Source of the DNA: an uncultured Caulobacterales bacterium
GTDB taxonomy: Bacteria > Pseudomonadota > Alphaproteobacteria > Caulobacterales > Maricaulaceae
Length of the DNA stretch: 64,000 nucleotides
Assembly (NCBI GenBank): GCA_937928165.1
Contig: CALFVT010000002.1
Location: 248,001-312,000 of the forward strand
Direction of reading: 5' to 3'
The first letter of the stretch is position 1. Each line of letters opens with the position of its first letter. The notes beneath the pieces were generated by a model. It did no database searches. It had not been told where the DNA came from and saw nothing but the letters and a program-made list of their open reading frames with translations. Below are positions 8,330 through 16,941 of this stretch, in pieces. Position numbers and translations under genes: made by a program.

Positions 8330-8518
8330 TTATGGTTTTTGCCGCGTCCAATATAAAAGACTAAATCCAATTATAAGTAAAATAATTGATAGAGTGATTG
8401 GGATATTAAAAAGCGCCTGATCGTCAATGATTTGAAGAATGATATTGACGGCATTCATAATATTACATGTGTTTATTAAATAGAAAACAGGGCCCTTGAT
8501 AGGTTGTTTTTTAGCCAT
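8330..8518 (-). CDS. Small putative membrane protein, 62 aa
   Basis: An AT-rich minus-strand frame with an AGGGA ribosome binding site eight bases before ATG at 8518. The product has a hydrophobic C-terminal helix (IPITLSIILLIIGFSLLYW) followed by basic residues RQK, as in a single-pass inner-membrane peptide, and a semi-hydrophobic middle. No family is recognised. The lower GC content compared with neighbours may reflect a relaxed or acquired gene, or a spurious frame in AT-rich DNA. Confidence 0.42.
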   Translation of the reverse strand: MAKKQPIKGPVFYLINTCNIMNAVNIILQIIDDQALFNIPITLSIILLIIGFSLLYWTRQKP

Positions 8519-8772
8519 TAAAATTCCCTAGTTGTTATAATTTATATTATGCGCCTTAAAGCCTATCAAAGACGTCTTTATATCTGGCTTGATAAATATG
8601 CTGATTTATTATCAATAACTTTTTCTTATAAATTATTATATCATTATAATCCATGTCTGCGTGGTTTTGTGCTATACGCAGCTTGCTCTGGCGGCTTTGG
8701 CGGCTTAGAAGCGAACCTGTGTCAGAGCCGAGCCCACATATAAAGCCGCAAGCGCCGCCGCTCTCCCGTGTT

Positions 8773-9453
8773 ATGGACGGGCCGGTTTTACGCACGGATA
8801 ATCTGGCGGCAGACGCGGGGCCTTTGCGGCTGTTCTCTGGACTGTCTTTTACCCTGCAGAGCGGTAGCGCCCTTATTTTGCGCGGGGAGAATGGCTCTGG
8901 GAAGACAACTCTTTTGCGGGTGATCGCCGGGCTTTATCCGAAGGTTTCAGGCGCGGTTTTTTTTGAAAACCAAGATGCAAGCGAGACTTATGATGCCGCG
9001 CAAAATTGCCATTTTTTGGGCCATAAAAACGGGTTGAAAACGGCCCAAAGCGTGCGGGAGAACCTTAAGTTCTTTGCCCGTTTTGACGGCCCGCCCGCGC
9101 GTAGCGCTGCCGATATCAATAGCATTATTACCTCCGCCGCAGAGCGGCTAGCCTTGACCCCGCTCCTTGATTTACCTGTGGGTTTATTATCCGCCGGACA
9201 AACGCGGCGGGCGGCCTTTGCGCGGCTGCTGATGAGCCCGCGGCCAATTTGGTGCCTAGACGAGCCCACAGCGGCGCTGGATGTGGCCTCGAGCCAAACT
9301 GCTGAGCGCTTATGCCGGGCCCATTTGGACAGCGGCGGCTTCGTGATTGCCTCGACCCATTTACCCTTTCTGAAAGGTGCAGGGAACGTGCAAGACTTAA
9401 CCCTTGGCGGCGCAGAAAATGGTCATGCGCCCGATTTGGAACCTGCATCATGA
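8773..9453 (+). CDS. ccmA: Haem exporter ATP-binding protein CcmA
   Basis: The ATPase of the CcmABCD complex, which drives release of holo-CcmE during cytochrome c maturation. Walker A is GENGSGKT, the signature is LLSAGQTRRAAFARL and Walker B is PIWCLDEPTAAL, followed by a switch His in IASTHLP. The family segment FSGLSFTLQSGSALILRGENG is intact. The reading frame extends upstream to ATG 8653, but the CcmA family normally begins just before the domain, so ATG 8773 (226 residues) is preferred; neither start has a clear ribosome binding site. It overlaps ccmB by four bases. No ccmC, ccmD or ccmE follows. Confidence 0.88.
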   Translation: MDGPVLRTDNLAADAGPLRLFSGLSFTLQSGSALILRGENGSGKTTLLRVIAGLYPKVSGAVFFENQDASETYDAAQNCHFLGHKNGLKTAQSVRENLKFFARFDGPPARSAADINSIITSAAERLALTPLLDLPVGLLSAGQTRRAAFARLLMSPRPIWCLDEPTAALDVASSQTAERLCRAHLDSGGFVIASTHLPFLKGAGNVQDLTLGGAENGHAPDLEPAS

Positions 9454-10106
9454 CCGCGCTTTGGGCTTTATTCCGCCGAGAGCTGAGCTTGGCTTTTGGG
9501 CGCGGCGCGAGTGTTGGTCTGGGGCTTGTGTTTTATTTATGCCTTGTGATTTTATTCCCCTTTGGTGTTGGGCCAAATATAAACCAGCTGAGCCTCATCA
9601 GTCCGGCGATTATTTGGGCGGGGCCATTGCTTTCGATTTTACTCGGAGTTGAGAAATTATTCCAGCCAGATATGGACGACGGCAGTCTTGATTTATACCG
9701 CCTCTCCGCCCAGCCTCTTGAGATGATAATCTTCACCAAGGCGGCGGCTTTTTGGACAGCGGCGGCGCTGCCGCTCATTGCCGTCTCGCCGTTATTTGCG
9801 ATGATGCTCGGCATGGAGGGGGCGGTTATTATGGGCTGTCTTTTGGGGCTATTTATCGGCTCTCCGGCACTCGTGTTTTTTGGTACGCTTTGCGCGGCTT
9901 TAACGGTGAAGTTAAAACGCTCTGGTGTGTTAATAGTGGTCTTGGCCGTGCCGTTTTTAGTGCCGGTCTTAATTTTTGGAGTTACCGCCTCGCGCGGTTT
10001 TGCCTCCGCTACAGATCCTGTGGCTGCGCCGCTTTATATCTTGGCCGCGCTGTCTATTTTTTCAGCTATTTTATGTAGCTTTGCCGGGGCGCGTATATTG
10101 AAATAG
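9450..10106 (+). CDS. ccmB: Haem exporter permease CcmB
   Basis: A 218-residue integral membrane protein with about six transmembrane helices, the usual CcmB length and arrangement. Family features are FRRELSLAFGRGAS at the N-terminus, VLFPFGVGP-like FPFGVGPN, LSILLGVEKLFQPDMDDGSLD and the SGVLIVVLAVPFLVPVLIFG helix. It pairs with CcmA to form the ABC half-transporter of system I cytochrome c maturation. The start is ATG 9450, overlapping the ccmA stop; an earlier in-frame Met lies inside ccmA and is not credible. The next gene is on the opposite strand, so the usual ccmC neighbour is absent. Confidence 0.9.
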   Translation: MTALWALFRRELSLAFGRGASVGLGLVFYLCLVILFPFGVGPNINQLSLISPAIIWAGPLLSILLGVEKLFQPDMDDGSLDLYRLSAQPLEMIIFTKAAAFWTAAALPLIAVSPLFAMMLGMEGAVIMGCLLGLFIGSPALVFFGTLCAALTVKLKRSGVLIVVLAVPFLVPVLIFGVTASRGFASATDPVAAPLYILAALSIFSAILCSFAGARILK

Positions 10107-10123
10107 CCAAGCAAAATAAGGGC

Positions 10124-11134
10124 TTAATTGGCAGTGATGAACTCTGTAATCGCAACTGTAACAGAATTAGCGATAGGCAGATCAGGATTGGTATAGCTGG
10201 CAAGATTGGCAGCGCGGTCTTTGGGCGTTTCCTTTAGGATGTGATTAACCCCTTTCAAAACCACTAATTTCCCGCCCGTACTGGCCGCGAGGTTTTCGGC
10301 GTCAATCAGCGCTGTTTGCAAATCATGATCCCCTTGCAGAATAAGTGTGTTTTGCCCCGCCTTGGCGGCTATATCGGCAGGGTTTACGGCCATAAGGGAG
10401 ATGAGGTAGTCTTGAACCTGCGGCGCAAATAGACCTTGTAGCGCCGGATGCATGGCTGAAACATCAACGGTTTTCCCGGCCTCTATTTGATTAATCGCGC
10501 CAAGGGCTTGATCTAAAACCGGGGCATTGGCGGGATTGGCTTTTAATTGCGTGCGCAATAAATCGCCAAATCTTCGGCCCGGCCCCGCAATGAGAATAAG
10601 CCCGCACACATCATCTCGGCCCATAGCGGCGGCGCTGACCATAAGTGCCCCTTCCGAATGGCCCAAAAGGTAAAGACAATCCTGCCCCATTTGCGCTGTG
10701 AGCGTGTCAATCCAGGCGCGGTAATCCGCAGCGTAAATATCAACAGAAACGTCATTAGCATTGCCTGCGGCCGCGCTTGAAAACATGCCGCGTTTATCGA
10801 CCCGGGTGGTGGAAATACCGTTTAAAGCGAGCTGTTCGGCGAGGTATTTATAACTATTGGCCGTGACGCCTTGGGGGTTATTGCCGTTAAGATCCGTTGG
10901 GCCAGAGCCGGGAACGATCAAGACATGAGGGCTGTCTGTCCCAGCGTTAATCATCATGCCCGATAAAAGCCCTGCGGATATAGGGTTGGCGGTTATGGAT
11001 TTGGCCTTGCGGCTATCTTGGGCCTGAGAACTATCTTGCGAAGTTTGACTTGGGGCCTCAAGTTTATCGTCTGCGCTGCACGCGGCTAAAATAAGGGGCA
11101 AAAACAACGCTAAACCTGTTTTTATAATATGCAT
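10124..11134 (-). CDS. Alpha/beta hydrolase, predicted lipoprotein
   Basis: A serine hydrolase of 336 residues. The N-terminus has a lipobox (LAAC, Cys19), so the protein is probably lipid-anchored in the envelope, followed by a Ser/Gln-rich linker. The nucleophile elbow is GHSEG with Ser160, the oxyanion region is PGSGPTDLNG near residue 75, the acid is probably Asp269 or Asp271 (LQGDHD) and the catalytic His is His298 (GVNHIL). The DLNGNNP stretch is typical of the family often called alpha/beta fold hydrolases or EstX-like esterases. It is divergent from an ArsR-type regulator only 66 nt away, which suggests control by that regulator. Substrate unknown. Confidence 0.82.
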   Translation of the reverse strand: MHIIKTGLALFLPLILAACSADDKLEAPSQTSQDSSQAQDSRKAKSITANPISAGLLSGMMINAGTDSPHVLIVPGSGPTDLNGNNPQGVTANSYKYLAEQLALNGISTTRVDKRGMFSSAAAGNANDVSVDIYAADYRAWIDTLTAQMGQDCLYLLGHSEGALMVSAAAMGRDDVCGLILIAGPGRRFGDLLRTQLKANPANAPVLDQALGAINQIEAGKTVDVSAMHPALQGLFAPQVQDYLISLMAVNPADIAAKAGQNTLILQGDHDLQTALIDAENLAASTGGKLVVLKGVNHILKETPKDRAANLASYTNPDLPIANSVTVAITEFITAN

Positions 11135-11165
11135 ATTGTCTCTCCCTCATGATTAAAGCCTATGC

Positions 11166-11194
11166 TTGACATTTATTTTGGTTTTTAGCAAAAT
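11166..11194 (+). promoter_or_regulatory. Putative promoter of a leaderless transcript
   Basis: A perfect -35 TTGACA (11166-11171) is followed after 17 bases by CAAAAT (11189-11194, four of six matches to TATAAT). The regulator's ATG lies only six bases beyond the -10 box and has no ribosome binding site, so transcription may begin at or next to the start codon. Confidence 0.4.
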
Positions 11195-11200
11195 AACAAA

Positions 11201-11509
11201 ATGAAAGTCAAGTCCCACGCCATTTATATGGCTCTCTCGAGTGAAACTCGCCGCGAGATTTTAACCCTGCTGCGGCAAAGGGCCATGCTCGCGGGTGAGC
11301 TTGCTGATCATGTGGCTGTATCTAAACCGACCCTTTCAGGCCACTTAAATATTTTAAAACAGGCGGAACTAATTACTGCTGAGCGGCAAGGAGCGCGGCT
11401 GTTATACCGCATTAACCTCTCCGTTGCGGAAGAGGCTTTGGTGGGCCTTGCAGAGCTTTTGGAGCTTGTGCATTTACTTCATAAAAATACGCCGCAAAAC
11501 GGCGCTTAA
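11201..11509 (+). CDS. ArsR-family transcriptional regulator
   Basis: A 102-residue winged helix-turn-helix repressor. The family pattern is clear: YMALSSETRREILTLLRQ, then ELADHVAVSKPTLSGHLNILKQAELITAERQGARLLYRIN, i.e. recognition helix and wing. There are no metal-binding cysteine motifs (no CxC), so it belongs to the SdpR-like, non-metal or unknown-ligand group. It is transcribed away from the lipoprotein hydrolase with 66 nt between them, so it likely controls itself and that gene. No ribosome binding site is visible before ATG 11201; the promoter spacing suggests a leaderless message. Confidence 0.85.
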   Translation: MKVKSHAIYMALSSETRREILTLLRQRAMLAGELADHVAVSKPTLSGHLNILKQAELITAERQGARLLYRINLSVAEEALVGLAELLELVHLLHKNTPQNGA

Positions 11510-11532
11510 ATGAAATAGGCTTTAAGGGCAGT

Positions 11533-12756
11533 TTAGACTTTTGAGAAAATCACGCTGCCATTTGTCCCGCCAAAGCCAAAGCTATTGGACATAAAGGCCT
11601 TGATCGGCGTTTCGCGCGTATTGCGTATGATATTAAGCGGCGGCAGGTCCGGGTCGAGGTTTTCGATATTAATCGACGGGGCGACAAAGCCGCGGTTCAT
11701 CATAATCAGGCTATAAATGGATTCCTGCACACCGGCGGCGCCCAGGCTATGGCCGGTCATGGATTTTGTTGCCGAGATCATCGGGCTGTCACTGCCAAAG
11801 ACCCGGTGGATCGCGCCCGTCTCGGCGATATCGCCTACAGGGGTGGAGGTGGCATGAGGGTTGATATAATCAATTTTTGTTACCCCGCGCGTGGCGGCAT
11901 CTTCAAGGGCAAGGCGCATAGCGCGCTCGGCCCCTTCACCGCTTGGAGCGACCATATCATAACCATCAGACGTCGCTGCATAGCCTGTGATTTCTGCCAA
12001 AATATTGGCTCCGCGCCCGCGCGCATGGTCATAGCTTTCCAGCACCACCATGCCCGCGCCGCCGGCAATCACAAACCCGTCCCGGTCTTTATCAAAGGCG
12101 CGGGAGGCTTTGGTTGGGGTCTCATTATATTTGCTGCTCATAGCGCCCATGGCATCAAATAAAGAGGTAAGCGGCCATTCGACTTCTTCGCCGCCGCCCG
12201 CAAACATCACGTCTTGTTTGCCCCATTGAATTTGCTCTACCGCTGCACCGATACAATGCAGTGATGTGGTACAGGCGGAGGTAATCGAATAATTCACCCC
12301 TTTGACCTGATATTGCGTGGCCAAAGTCGCCGATACAGTAGAGGACATAGCCTTGGGCACAGCAAAGGGGCCAATGCGTTTCGGGCTGGTATTTTTACGG
12401 GTGATATCTGCGGCGCGGACGATCTCGAGGGCGGAGGGCCCGCCTGAGCCGGCAATAATGCCCGTGCGCGGGTTGGAAATCATCTCCTCAGAGAGGCCCG
12501 ACATTTCAAGGGCTTCGGCGAGGCTCATAGAAGCCCAGCCCGCCGTATCAGCCATAAAGCGCATAGAGCGTTTAGCTACATGCTCTTTAGCGATGGCTTT
12601 GGGGCGGGCGGAAATTTGTGAGCGAAAGCCATATTCCGTTTGCTTTTCATCACGGGCAATCCCGCTGCGGCCAGATTTTAGGCTCTCTGCAACTTCGTCA
12701 ATATTGTCTCCGATACAGGAGACGATTCCCATTCCTGTGACAACAACACGGCGCAT
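11533..12756 (-). CDS. fabB: Beta-ketoacyl-ACP synthase I FabB
   Basis: A condensing enzyme of type II fatty acid synthesis that elongates unsaturated intermediates. Cys162 (ITSACTTSLHC), His301 (INPHATSTPVGD), Lys331 and His336 (ATKSMTGHSLGAAG) form the KAS active site. The length (407) matches FabB. It follows fabA with a one-base TAATG overlap, the arrangement in which FabA isomerises the 10-carbon intermediate and FabB extends it. The active site is complete. Convergent with the ArsR gene at its 3' end. Confidence 0.95.
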   Translation of the reverse strand: MRRVVVTGMGIVSCIGDNIDEVAESLKSGRSGIARDEKQTEYGFRSQISARPKAIAKEHVAKRSMRFMADTAGWASMSLAEALEMSGLSEEMISNPRTGIIAGSGGPSALEIVRAADITRKNTSPKRIGPFAVPKAMSSTVSATLATQYQVKGVNYSITSACTTSLHCIGAAVEQIQWGKQDVMFAGGGEEVEWPLTSLFDAMGAMSSKYNETPTKASRAFDKDRDGFVIAGGAGMVVLESYDHARGRGANILAEITGYAATSDGYDMVAPSGEGAERAMRLALEDAATRGVTKIDYINPHATSTPVGDIAETGAIHRVFGSDSPMISATKSMTGHSLGAAGVQESIYSLIMMNRGFVAPSINIENLDPDLPPLNIIRNTRETPIKAFMSNSFGFGGTNGSVIFSKV

Positions 12757-13283
12757 TAGGCAGCTCCTTCATTTTTGTCTTGCATAAATAAGCCGACGCG
12801 AAGGTCTTTGGCTTTATAGATCACTTCGCCGTCTGCTTCGACGGTTCCATCCGCAATGCCGAGGATAAGGCGGCGGCGGATAATACGTTTCATATGTATG
12901 CGGTAGGTAACTTTCTTAACGTCTTGCGTGACTTGGCCCGAGAATTTAACATCGCCGACACCAAGCGCACGGCCCCGCCCCGGAGATCCAGACCAGCCGA
13001 GATAAAAGCCAACAAGCTGCCACATAGCGTCAAGACCCAGACAGCCCGGCATGACCGGATCACCTCTAAAATGGCAGTCAAAAAACCAAAGATCAGGGTG
13101 AATATCTAATTCTGCGTGGATAAAGCCTTTTTCATAATCCCCGCCGTCATCATTAATGGTGACGATACGGTCGAGCATGAGCATGGGCGGCAGGGGCAAT
13201 TTGGCATTTCCTTCGCCGAAAACGCCCGTCTCGCCGCTCTCTATAAGCTCATCATAACTATAGCTGGGTTGAATCTTAATCAT
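12756..13283 (-). CDS. fabA: 3-hydroxydecanoyl-ACP dehydratase/isomerase FabA
   Basis: The hot-dog-fold enzyme that dehydrates 3-hydroxydecanoyl-ACP and isomerises trans-2 to cis-3-decenoyl-ACP, the branch point to unsaturated fatty acids. With ATG at 13283 it has 175 residues (E. coli 172). Active-site His71 and Asp85 lie in [20 protein letters not shown], matching E. coli His70/Asp84. An upstream in-frame Met at 13316 would add 11 unconserved residues. It is the first gene of the fabA-fabB operon. The divergent irr gene and downstream fabI seen beside fabAB in many alphaproteobacteria are not present here. Confidence 0.95.
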   Translation of the reverse strand: MIKIQPSYSYDELIESGETGVFGEGNAKLPLPPMLMLDRIVTINDDGGDYEKGFIHAELDIHPDLWFFDCHFRGDPVMPGCLGLDAMWQLVGFYLGWSGSPGRGRALGVGDVKFSGQVTQDVKKVTYRIHMKRIIRRRLILGIADGTVEADGEVIYKAKDLRVGLFMQDKNEGAA

Positions 13284-13427
13284 CGCTCTACTCTTAAGTC
13301 TTATAAGTGGACGCACCCTAACGGTCTTATATTTTATCTCAAGTGGAAAGGGGCAGCAAAGATGAAATTATTTGTAATATAAGGTGAGTAGCATGCCTAA
13401 GCGGCGTTTAGATGAATGTGAGGAGGC

Positions 13428-14042
13428 TTAAAATTGTTCTACGCCCCATATAGCGCGGCGCTCAACATAGCCTTTGGGCCCTTTTTTTTGACCCGCTTTC
13501 AGTTCTGGGTCGATCTCAACAGCGCAGTAATGTTCAGAACAGGTTTTTATTTTAAGCAAAACATTTGGACTTAAATTAGCCAGAATAAACCCATCTGTAT
13601 TGGGTTTTTTTAAAAGCGGCGTTACAGTCGTAATGATCCCCATAGATTGACCGGATAAGGCGACGCTACGCACCCAGCTTTCACCGCCTTCTATGTCGCG
13701 AATTTTGCGCCAATTATCCATTTCATTAATAACAATAACGGGCATGCCTTGTCGGCGAAATGTCCATAAATGAGTAAAATTTTTACCGGGCCCCTTACGG
13801 CCATTTATATTATTATGCTTAAGGCTGACCCAGCGCGGGAGCTTAAGACCTGAATGAGTGTCTTGCGCGGAAAGGGTCATAGCCGGCGTAAACTTAGCAG
13901 GGCTATGGGGCTGTGTTTCAGCTTGACCTATCGCGTCACTGGATAATTTATCCATAGTTTCATTGGCCGATGCATTAGCGCAAGCCATGAGCTCTGACAT
14001 GGTTGAAAGGCTGATGAGTAGAAATACACGGATTATCAACAT
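13428..14042 (-). CDS. Exported SH3-domain protein
   Basis: A 204-residue protein with a hydrophobic N-terminus (LIIRVFLLISLS) that looks like a signal peptide. From about residue 70 it matches the bacterial SH3 family common in alphaproteobacteria: LPRWVSLKHNNINGRKGPG (start of SH3), then VIVINEMDNWRKIRDIEGGESWV and a second SH3-like copy around LLKKPNTDGFILANLSPNV. Such proteins usually bind cell-wall peptides. No enzyme domain accompanies it. The start Met has no clear ribosome binding site; ATG 14000 is an alternative, but it would cut the signal peptide. Confidence 0.75.
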   Translation of the reverse strand: MLIIRVFLLISLSTMSELMACANASANETMDKLSSDAIGQAETQPHSPAKFTPAMTLSAQDTHSGLKLPRWVSLKHNNINGRKGPGKNFTHLWTFRRQGMPVIVINEMDNWRKIRDIEGGESWVRSVALSGQSMGIITTVTPLLKKPNTDGFILANLSPNVLLKIKTCSEHYCAVEIDPELKAGQKKGPKGYVERRAIWGVEQF

Positions 14043-14365
14043 TAATAGTGCCGTTCCTAATTAACCCATGACTGTGACGAGATAATTTTAAGTAAACGTT
14101 AATGATAACAAGATGAAGGCGATAAAATAGGCATTAATCTACGTGATCAGCCGCCAAGACAACAGCTTTGCCTCAATAAACCTTAGATTAAGCTGGTTTT
14201 GGCTTATGATATGTTGCGGATTTGAATCGGCACGGTTTCTAAAATTATTACATTATTTTCAATACTTTAAGAGTTTTTATACAATTTTAGAGTACAACTT
14301 TAAAAATCACATAGATTTTAAAAAATAAAAATAATTTATAATATAAGTGCATGTAGGATGATGTA
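14043..14365. other. AT-rich intergenic region
   Basis: A 323-base region, strongly AT-rich after about 14220, between the divergent SH3 and TadG-like genes. A 61-codon frame on the plus strand (14143-14328) has no ribosome binding site and a composition typical of AT-rich non-coding DNA. I see no terminator, RNA or repeat. It probably holds divergent promoters. Confidence 0.5.
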
Positions 14366-15658
14366 ATGTATAATTTTGGCCAGCTTGGGCGCTATATAAA
14401 AGATAACAAAGGAAGCTTTTCGACGTCATTCGCTTTGATTATCGTTCCGCTATTACTTGGGGTTGGCCTCGCTGTTGATTCGAAACGAGGGTATAATTAC
14501 CAAAAGGAGCTTCAAGGCGCTGCAGATATAGCTGCCGTAACGGCCGCCCAAGCCTATGTCACAGATGGTGAAGACGGTATGAAAAAAAGCGGCGCGGATT
14601 CTTTTATGGATAATGCGGCACTTATACATGGTTCTAAGGTTAACATCCCTATTGTTGAAAGAGTGGATAGTAATGTTATTATTAGGGCAAGCGGGTCTTT
14701 TGTACCTATGTTTCCAAGACTATTTGGCTATCCGCAGTTGGATTATTCCGTAATTTCCAAAGCCTCAATCGTACAGACTGAAGGCCTTGAAATTGTTATC
14801 GCCTTTGATAGCACAAATTCTCTAAACTTTGGAAATCGGTGGCAGACGGCACTCAATGTTATGCAAACAGCGCTGAATGATATGCAGTCATTATCATCAC
14901 AAAATAATTTTTATATATCATTACTACCTTTTTCGGACCGTGTGAATATTGGTAAATCTAATGCCCATATGGTTCAAAAGCCAATTCCGCCGACTTGGGA
15001 AGGTTGCGTCGAACCTCGGGAAGAAAATTCAGGCGGTTCAAAACGGGCTTTAGATGATGATCGTGCTGCGTTAGAGCCATTTACAGCGTCAATTCCGGGG
15101 ACAAGGTTCCCTTTTGCCCAGCAACATACAGTCATGTGTTCGAAAGTCGAACTTATTGGGCCTACGGCGTCGATCTCTCAAATCATTGCGGGTATGAATC
15201 AGCTAAGCCCGAGTGGTACAGGGCGCTTTGGACAAGCTATGGCATGGGCATGGCGATTATTATCTCCGAAGTGGCATGGAGATTGGGGCGTGAGCGGTTA
15301 TCCGTCCCAAAACCTTTCGGGAAAACCCTCCCAACAAAGAGCCAAGAAGATTGTTTTTTTAACTGATGGAAATTCTGAGATTTCTTTTGCAGAAATGGAT
15401 AATGAACGGAGTTGGGGCTATAATCAAGGTTCAGTGAATCAATTTAATGATTTCGTTAATGTCTGTAATGATGTCAAAAAAAGCGGCATTGAAATTTACA
15501 TGGTCAATATTGACGGTAATCCACATGCTGTGCCCTTTTTAAGACAATGCGCATCATCACTCGATCATTATTACTTTGTGACAGATGAAGCTGATATTAG
15601 TCTTGCGTTGGTCAATATCCGTAATGAGCTTGTAGAAAACATAAGATTGTTAAACTAA
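14366..15658 (+). CDS. TadG-like pilus-assembly protein with vWA domain
   Basis: The N-terminus has the Tad/Flp pseudopilin-like segment GSFSTSFALIIVPLLLGVGLAVDSKRGYNYQ, i.e. a transmembrane helix followed by LQGAADIAAVTAAQAY, characteristic of TadE/TadG proteins. A von Willebrand A-like domain follows from about residue 145 (IVIAFDSTNSLNF gives a MIDAS-type DxTxS in place of DxSxS) and includes VFLTDGNSEISF. TadG proteins are thought to act at the outer surface during Flp pilus assembly. No other tad genes (cpaF, tadBC, rcpA, flp) lie in the window. The gene is visibly more AT-rich than its neighbours, which hints at transfer. Ribosome binding site AGGA is present. Confidence 0.82.
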   Translation: MYNFGQLGRYIKDNKGSFSTSFALIIVPLLLGVGLAVDSKRGYNYQKELQGAADIAAVTAAQAYVTDGEDGMKKSGADSFMDNAALIHGSKVNIPIVERVDSNVIIRASGSFVPMFPRLFGYPQLDYSVISKASIVQTEGLEIVIAFDSTNSLNFGNRWQTALNVMQTALNDMQSLSSQNNFYISLLPFSDRVNIGKSNAHMVQKPIPPTWEGCVEPREENSGGSKRALDDDRAALEPFTASIPGTRFPFAQQHTVMCSKVELIGPTASISQIIAGMNQLSPSGTGRFGQAMAWAWRLLSPKWHGDWGVSGYPSQNLSGKPSQQRAKKIVFLTDGNSEISFAEMDNERSWGYNQGSVNQFNDFVNVCNDVKKSGIEIYMVNIDGNPHAVPFLRQCASSLDHYYFVTDEADISLALVNIRNELVENIRLLN

Positions 15659-15851
15659 GCGAAAAATTATCATTTTAACTGCGATTCTAAGTCATTATTA
15701 TAACCGGTTAAGGTTTATAAATATATTTTGATCTGGCCTAATACTGCGCAGGCCAGTTTCTATGTAAAGTCTTTGTGTTTACCGTCCATAATATTTTGTG
15801 GTATGAGCCAACACATATTCCATCATGACCTTACGGACCGGAGACTTTATA

Positions 15852-16844
15852 ATGAAACAATATTTTGCTTATATATTACCGCTTGCTATGCTGGCTGCTT
15901 GTAGCCAAGCGGGCCTTGACGCGGATGATCACGGTCATAGTCATAGACAGGCCGAGCTTGCTGATCATAGCCATAGTCACGACAATAAAATTATTAGCTC
16001 TGCCCATGCCCAAGATGATGCCCCCAAGGGCGTTATCGGAACCGAATCCCTTGGCGGCGGTTTTTATATGCTGACAGGGCCCGGCGGGAATATTGGCGTC
16101 TCAACCGGAGATGACGGAGTGTTTGTGATTGATGACAAATTTGCCCGTAACGGTGATGAGATTATTAAGGTTATTAAAACCCTGTCAAATGAACCTATTC
16201 GTTATGTGGTTAATACCCATTATCACGGCGATCATTCCGGCGGAAACAGTAAGATGAAAACGACCGGCGCAACGATTGTGGCCCATGAGAATGTACGCGC
16301 GCGCATGGGAATCGATTTTGAAAATAAACTCTTTGGCCGCACGGTTAAAGCTGTCCCCGAAGGACAATGGCCGACCTTGACCTTCTCGGAAAATACAACC
16401 TTTTATATGAACGGACAAACTGTCCATGTGATCTATACGCCAAATGCGCATACGGATGGGGATTCGATTGTCTATTTCAAAGAAGCTAATATTCTCCACA
16501 TGGGTGATAACTTCTTTAATGGTCTTTTTCCTTATGTCGACGTGGATAGCGGCGGGAGCTTACAAGGCATGATTGCATCTCACCAAACCGCCCTTGATCT
16601 CATTGATGATGAGACTCAAATTATCCCTGGTCACGGCCCTATGGCGACAAAAACAGACCTAAAAATGACACAAAATATGTTGATTGATGTGCAAAGCCGT
16701 GTCAAAAAACGCCTAGAAGCAGGAGAGAGTTTAGAACAGATAACGGCGGGAAAGCCGATTTCTGATTACGCTCAATTCTCCAGCTTTATAGATGAAGACA
16801 CCATGGTGAAAATTGCTTATATATCCTTGGCTAAGGCGAAATAG
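15852..16844 (+). CDS. Metallo-beta-lactamase-fold lipoprotein with His-rich N-terminus
   Basis: A 330-residue MBL-fold hydrolase exported as a lipoprotein (LAAC, Cys17). Metal ligands are all present: His123, His125, Asp127, His128 (NTHYHGDHSGG), His200 (NAHTDGDS), Asp219 (HMGDNFFNG) and His261 (PGHGPM), so a binuclear zinc site is expected. The family resembles periplasmic MBL hydrolases such as quinoprotein-relay zinc hydrolases. Between the lipid anchor and the enzyme are alternating HxHxH clusters (His27/29/31 and His39/41/43), as in zinc chaperone segments. ATG 15852 with GGAGAC upstream is preferred over 15825. A strong terminator follows. Substrate unknown; beta-lactamase activity is not implied. 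Confidence 0.85.
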   Translation: MKQYFAYILPLAMLAACSQAGLDADDHGHSHRQAELADHSHSHDNKIISSAHAQDDAPKGVIGTESLGGGFYMLTGPGGNIGVSTGDDGVFVIDDKFARNGDEIIKVIKTLSNEPIRYVVNTHYHGDHSGGNSKMKTTGATIVAHENVRARMGIDFENKLFGRTVKAVPEGQWPTLTFSENTTFYMNGQTVHVIYTPNAHTDGDSIVYFKEANILHMGDNFFNGLFPYVDVDSGGSLQGMIASHQTALDLIDDETQIIPGHGPMATKTDLKMTQNMLIDVQSRVKKRLEAGESLEQITAGKPISDYAQFSSFIDEDTMVKIAYISLAKAK

Positions 16845-16941
16845 CCCTCGAAATATAATATAAGCCTTACATCATGAGACCGGGGCGCTCGAGTGAAGAA
16901 GTAACTTCCCCCAATTGTGACCTTTTTCATTCGTTCGTTGA

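Noticed and set aside
8549-8743. Plus-strand 64-codon ORF before ccmA
   Set aside because: Overlaps the likely ccmA promoter/leader, lacks a ribosome binding site and shows no protein-like pattern.
9312-9449. Upstream extension of ccmB inside ccmA
   Set aside because: CcmB normally starts at the ATG overlapping the ccmA stop (9450); the extra residues are a frame-shifted shadow of ccmA.
13393-13431. 12-codon ORF with AGGTGAG upstream in the fabA/SH3 gap
   Set aside because: Too short, overlaps the SH3 gene end and has no further support.
14143-14328. 61-codon frame in the AT-rich gap before tadG
   Set aside because: No ribosome binding site, composition is that of non-coding AT-rich DNA, and no recognisable motif.
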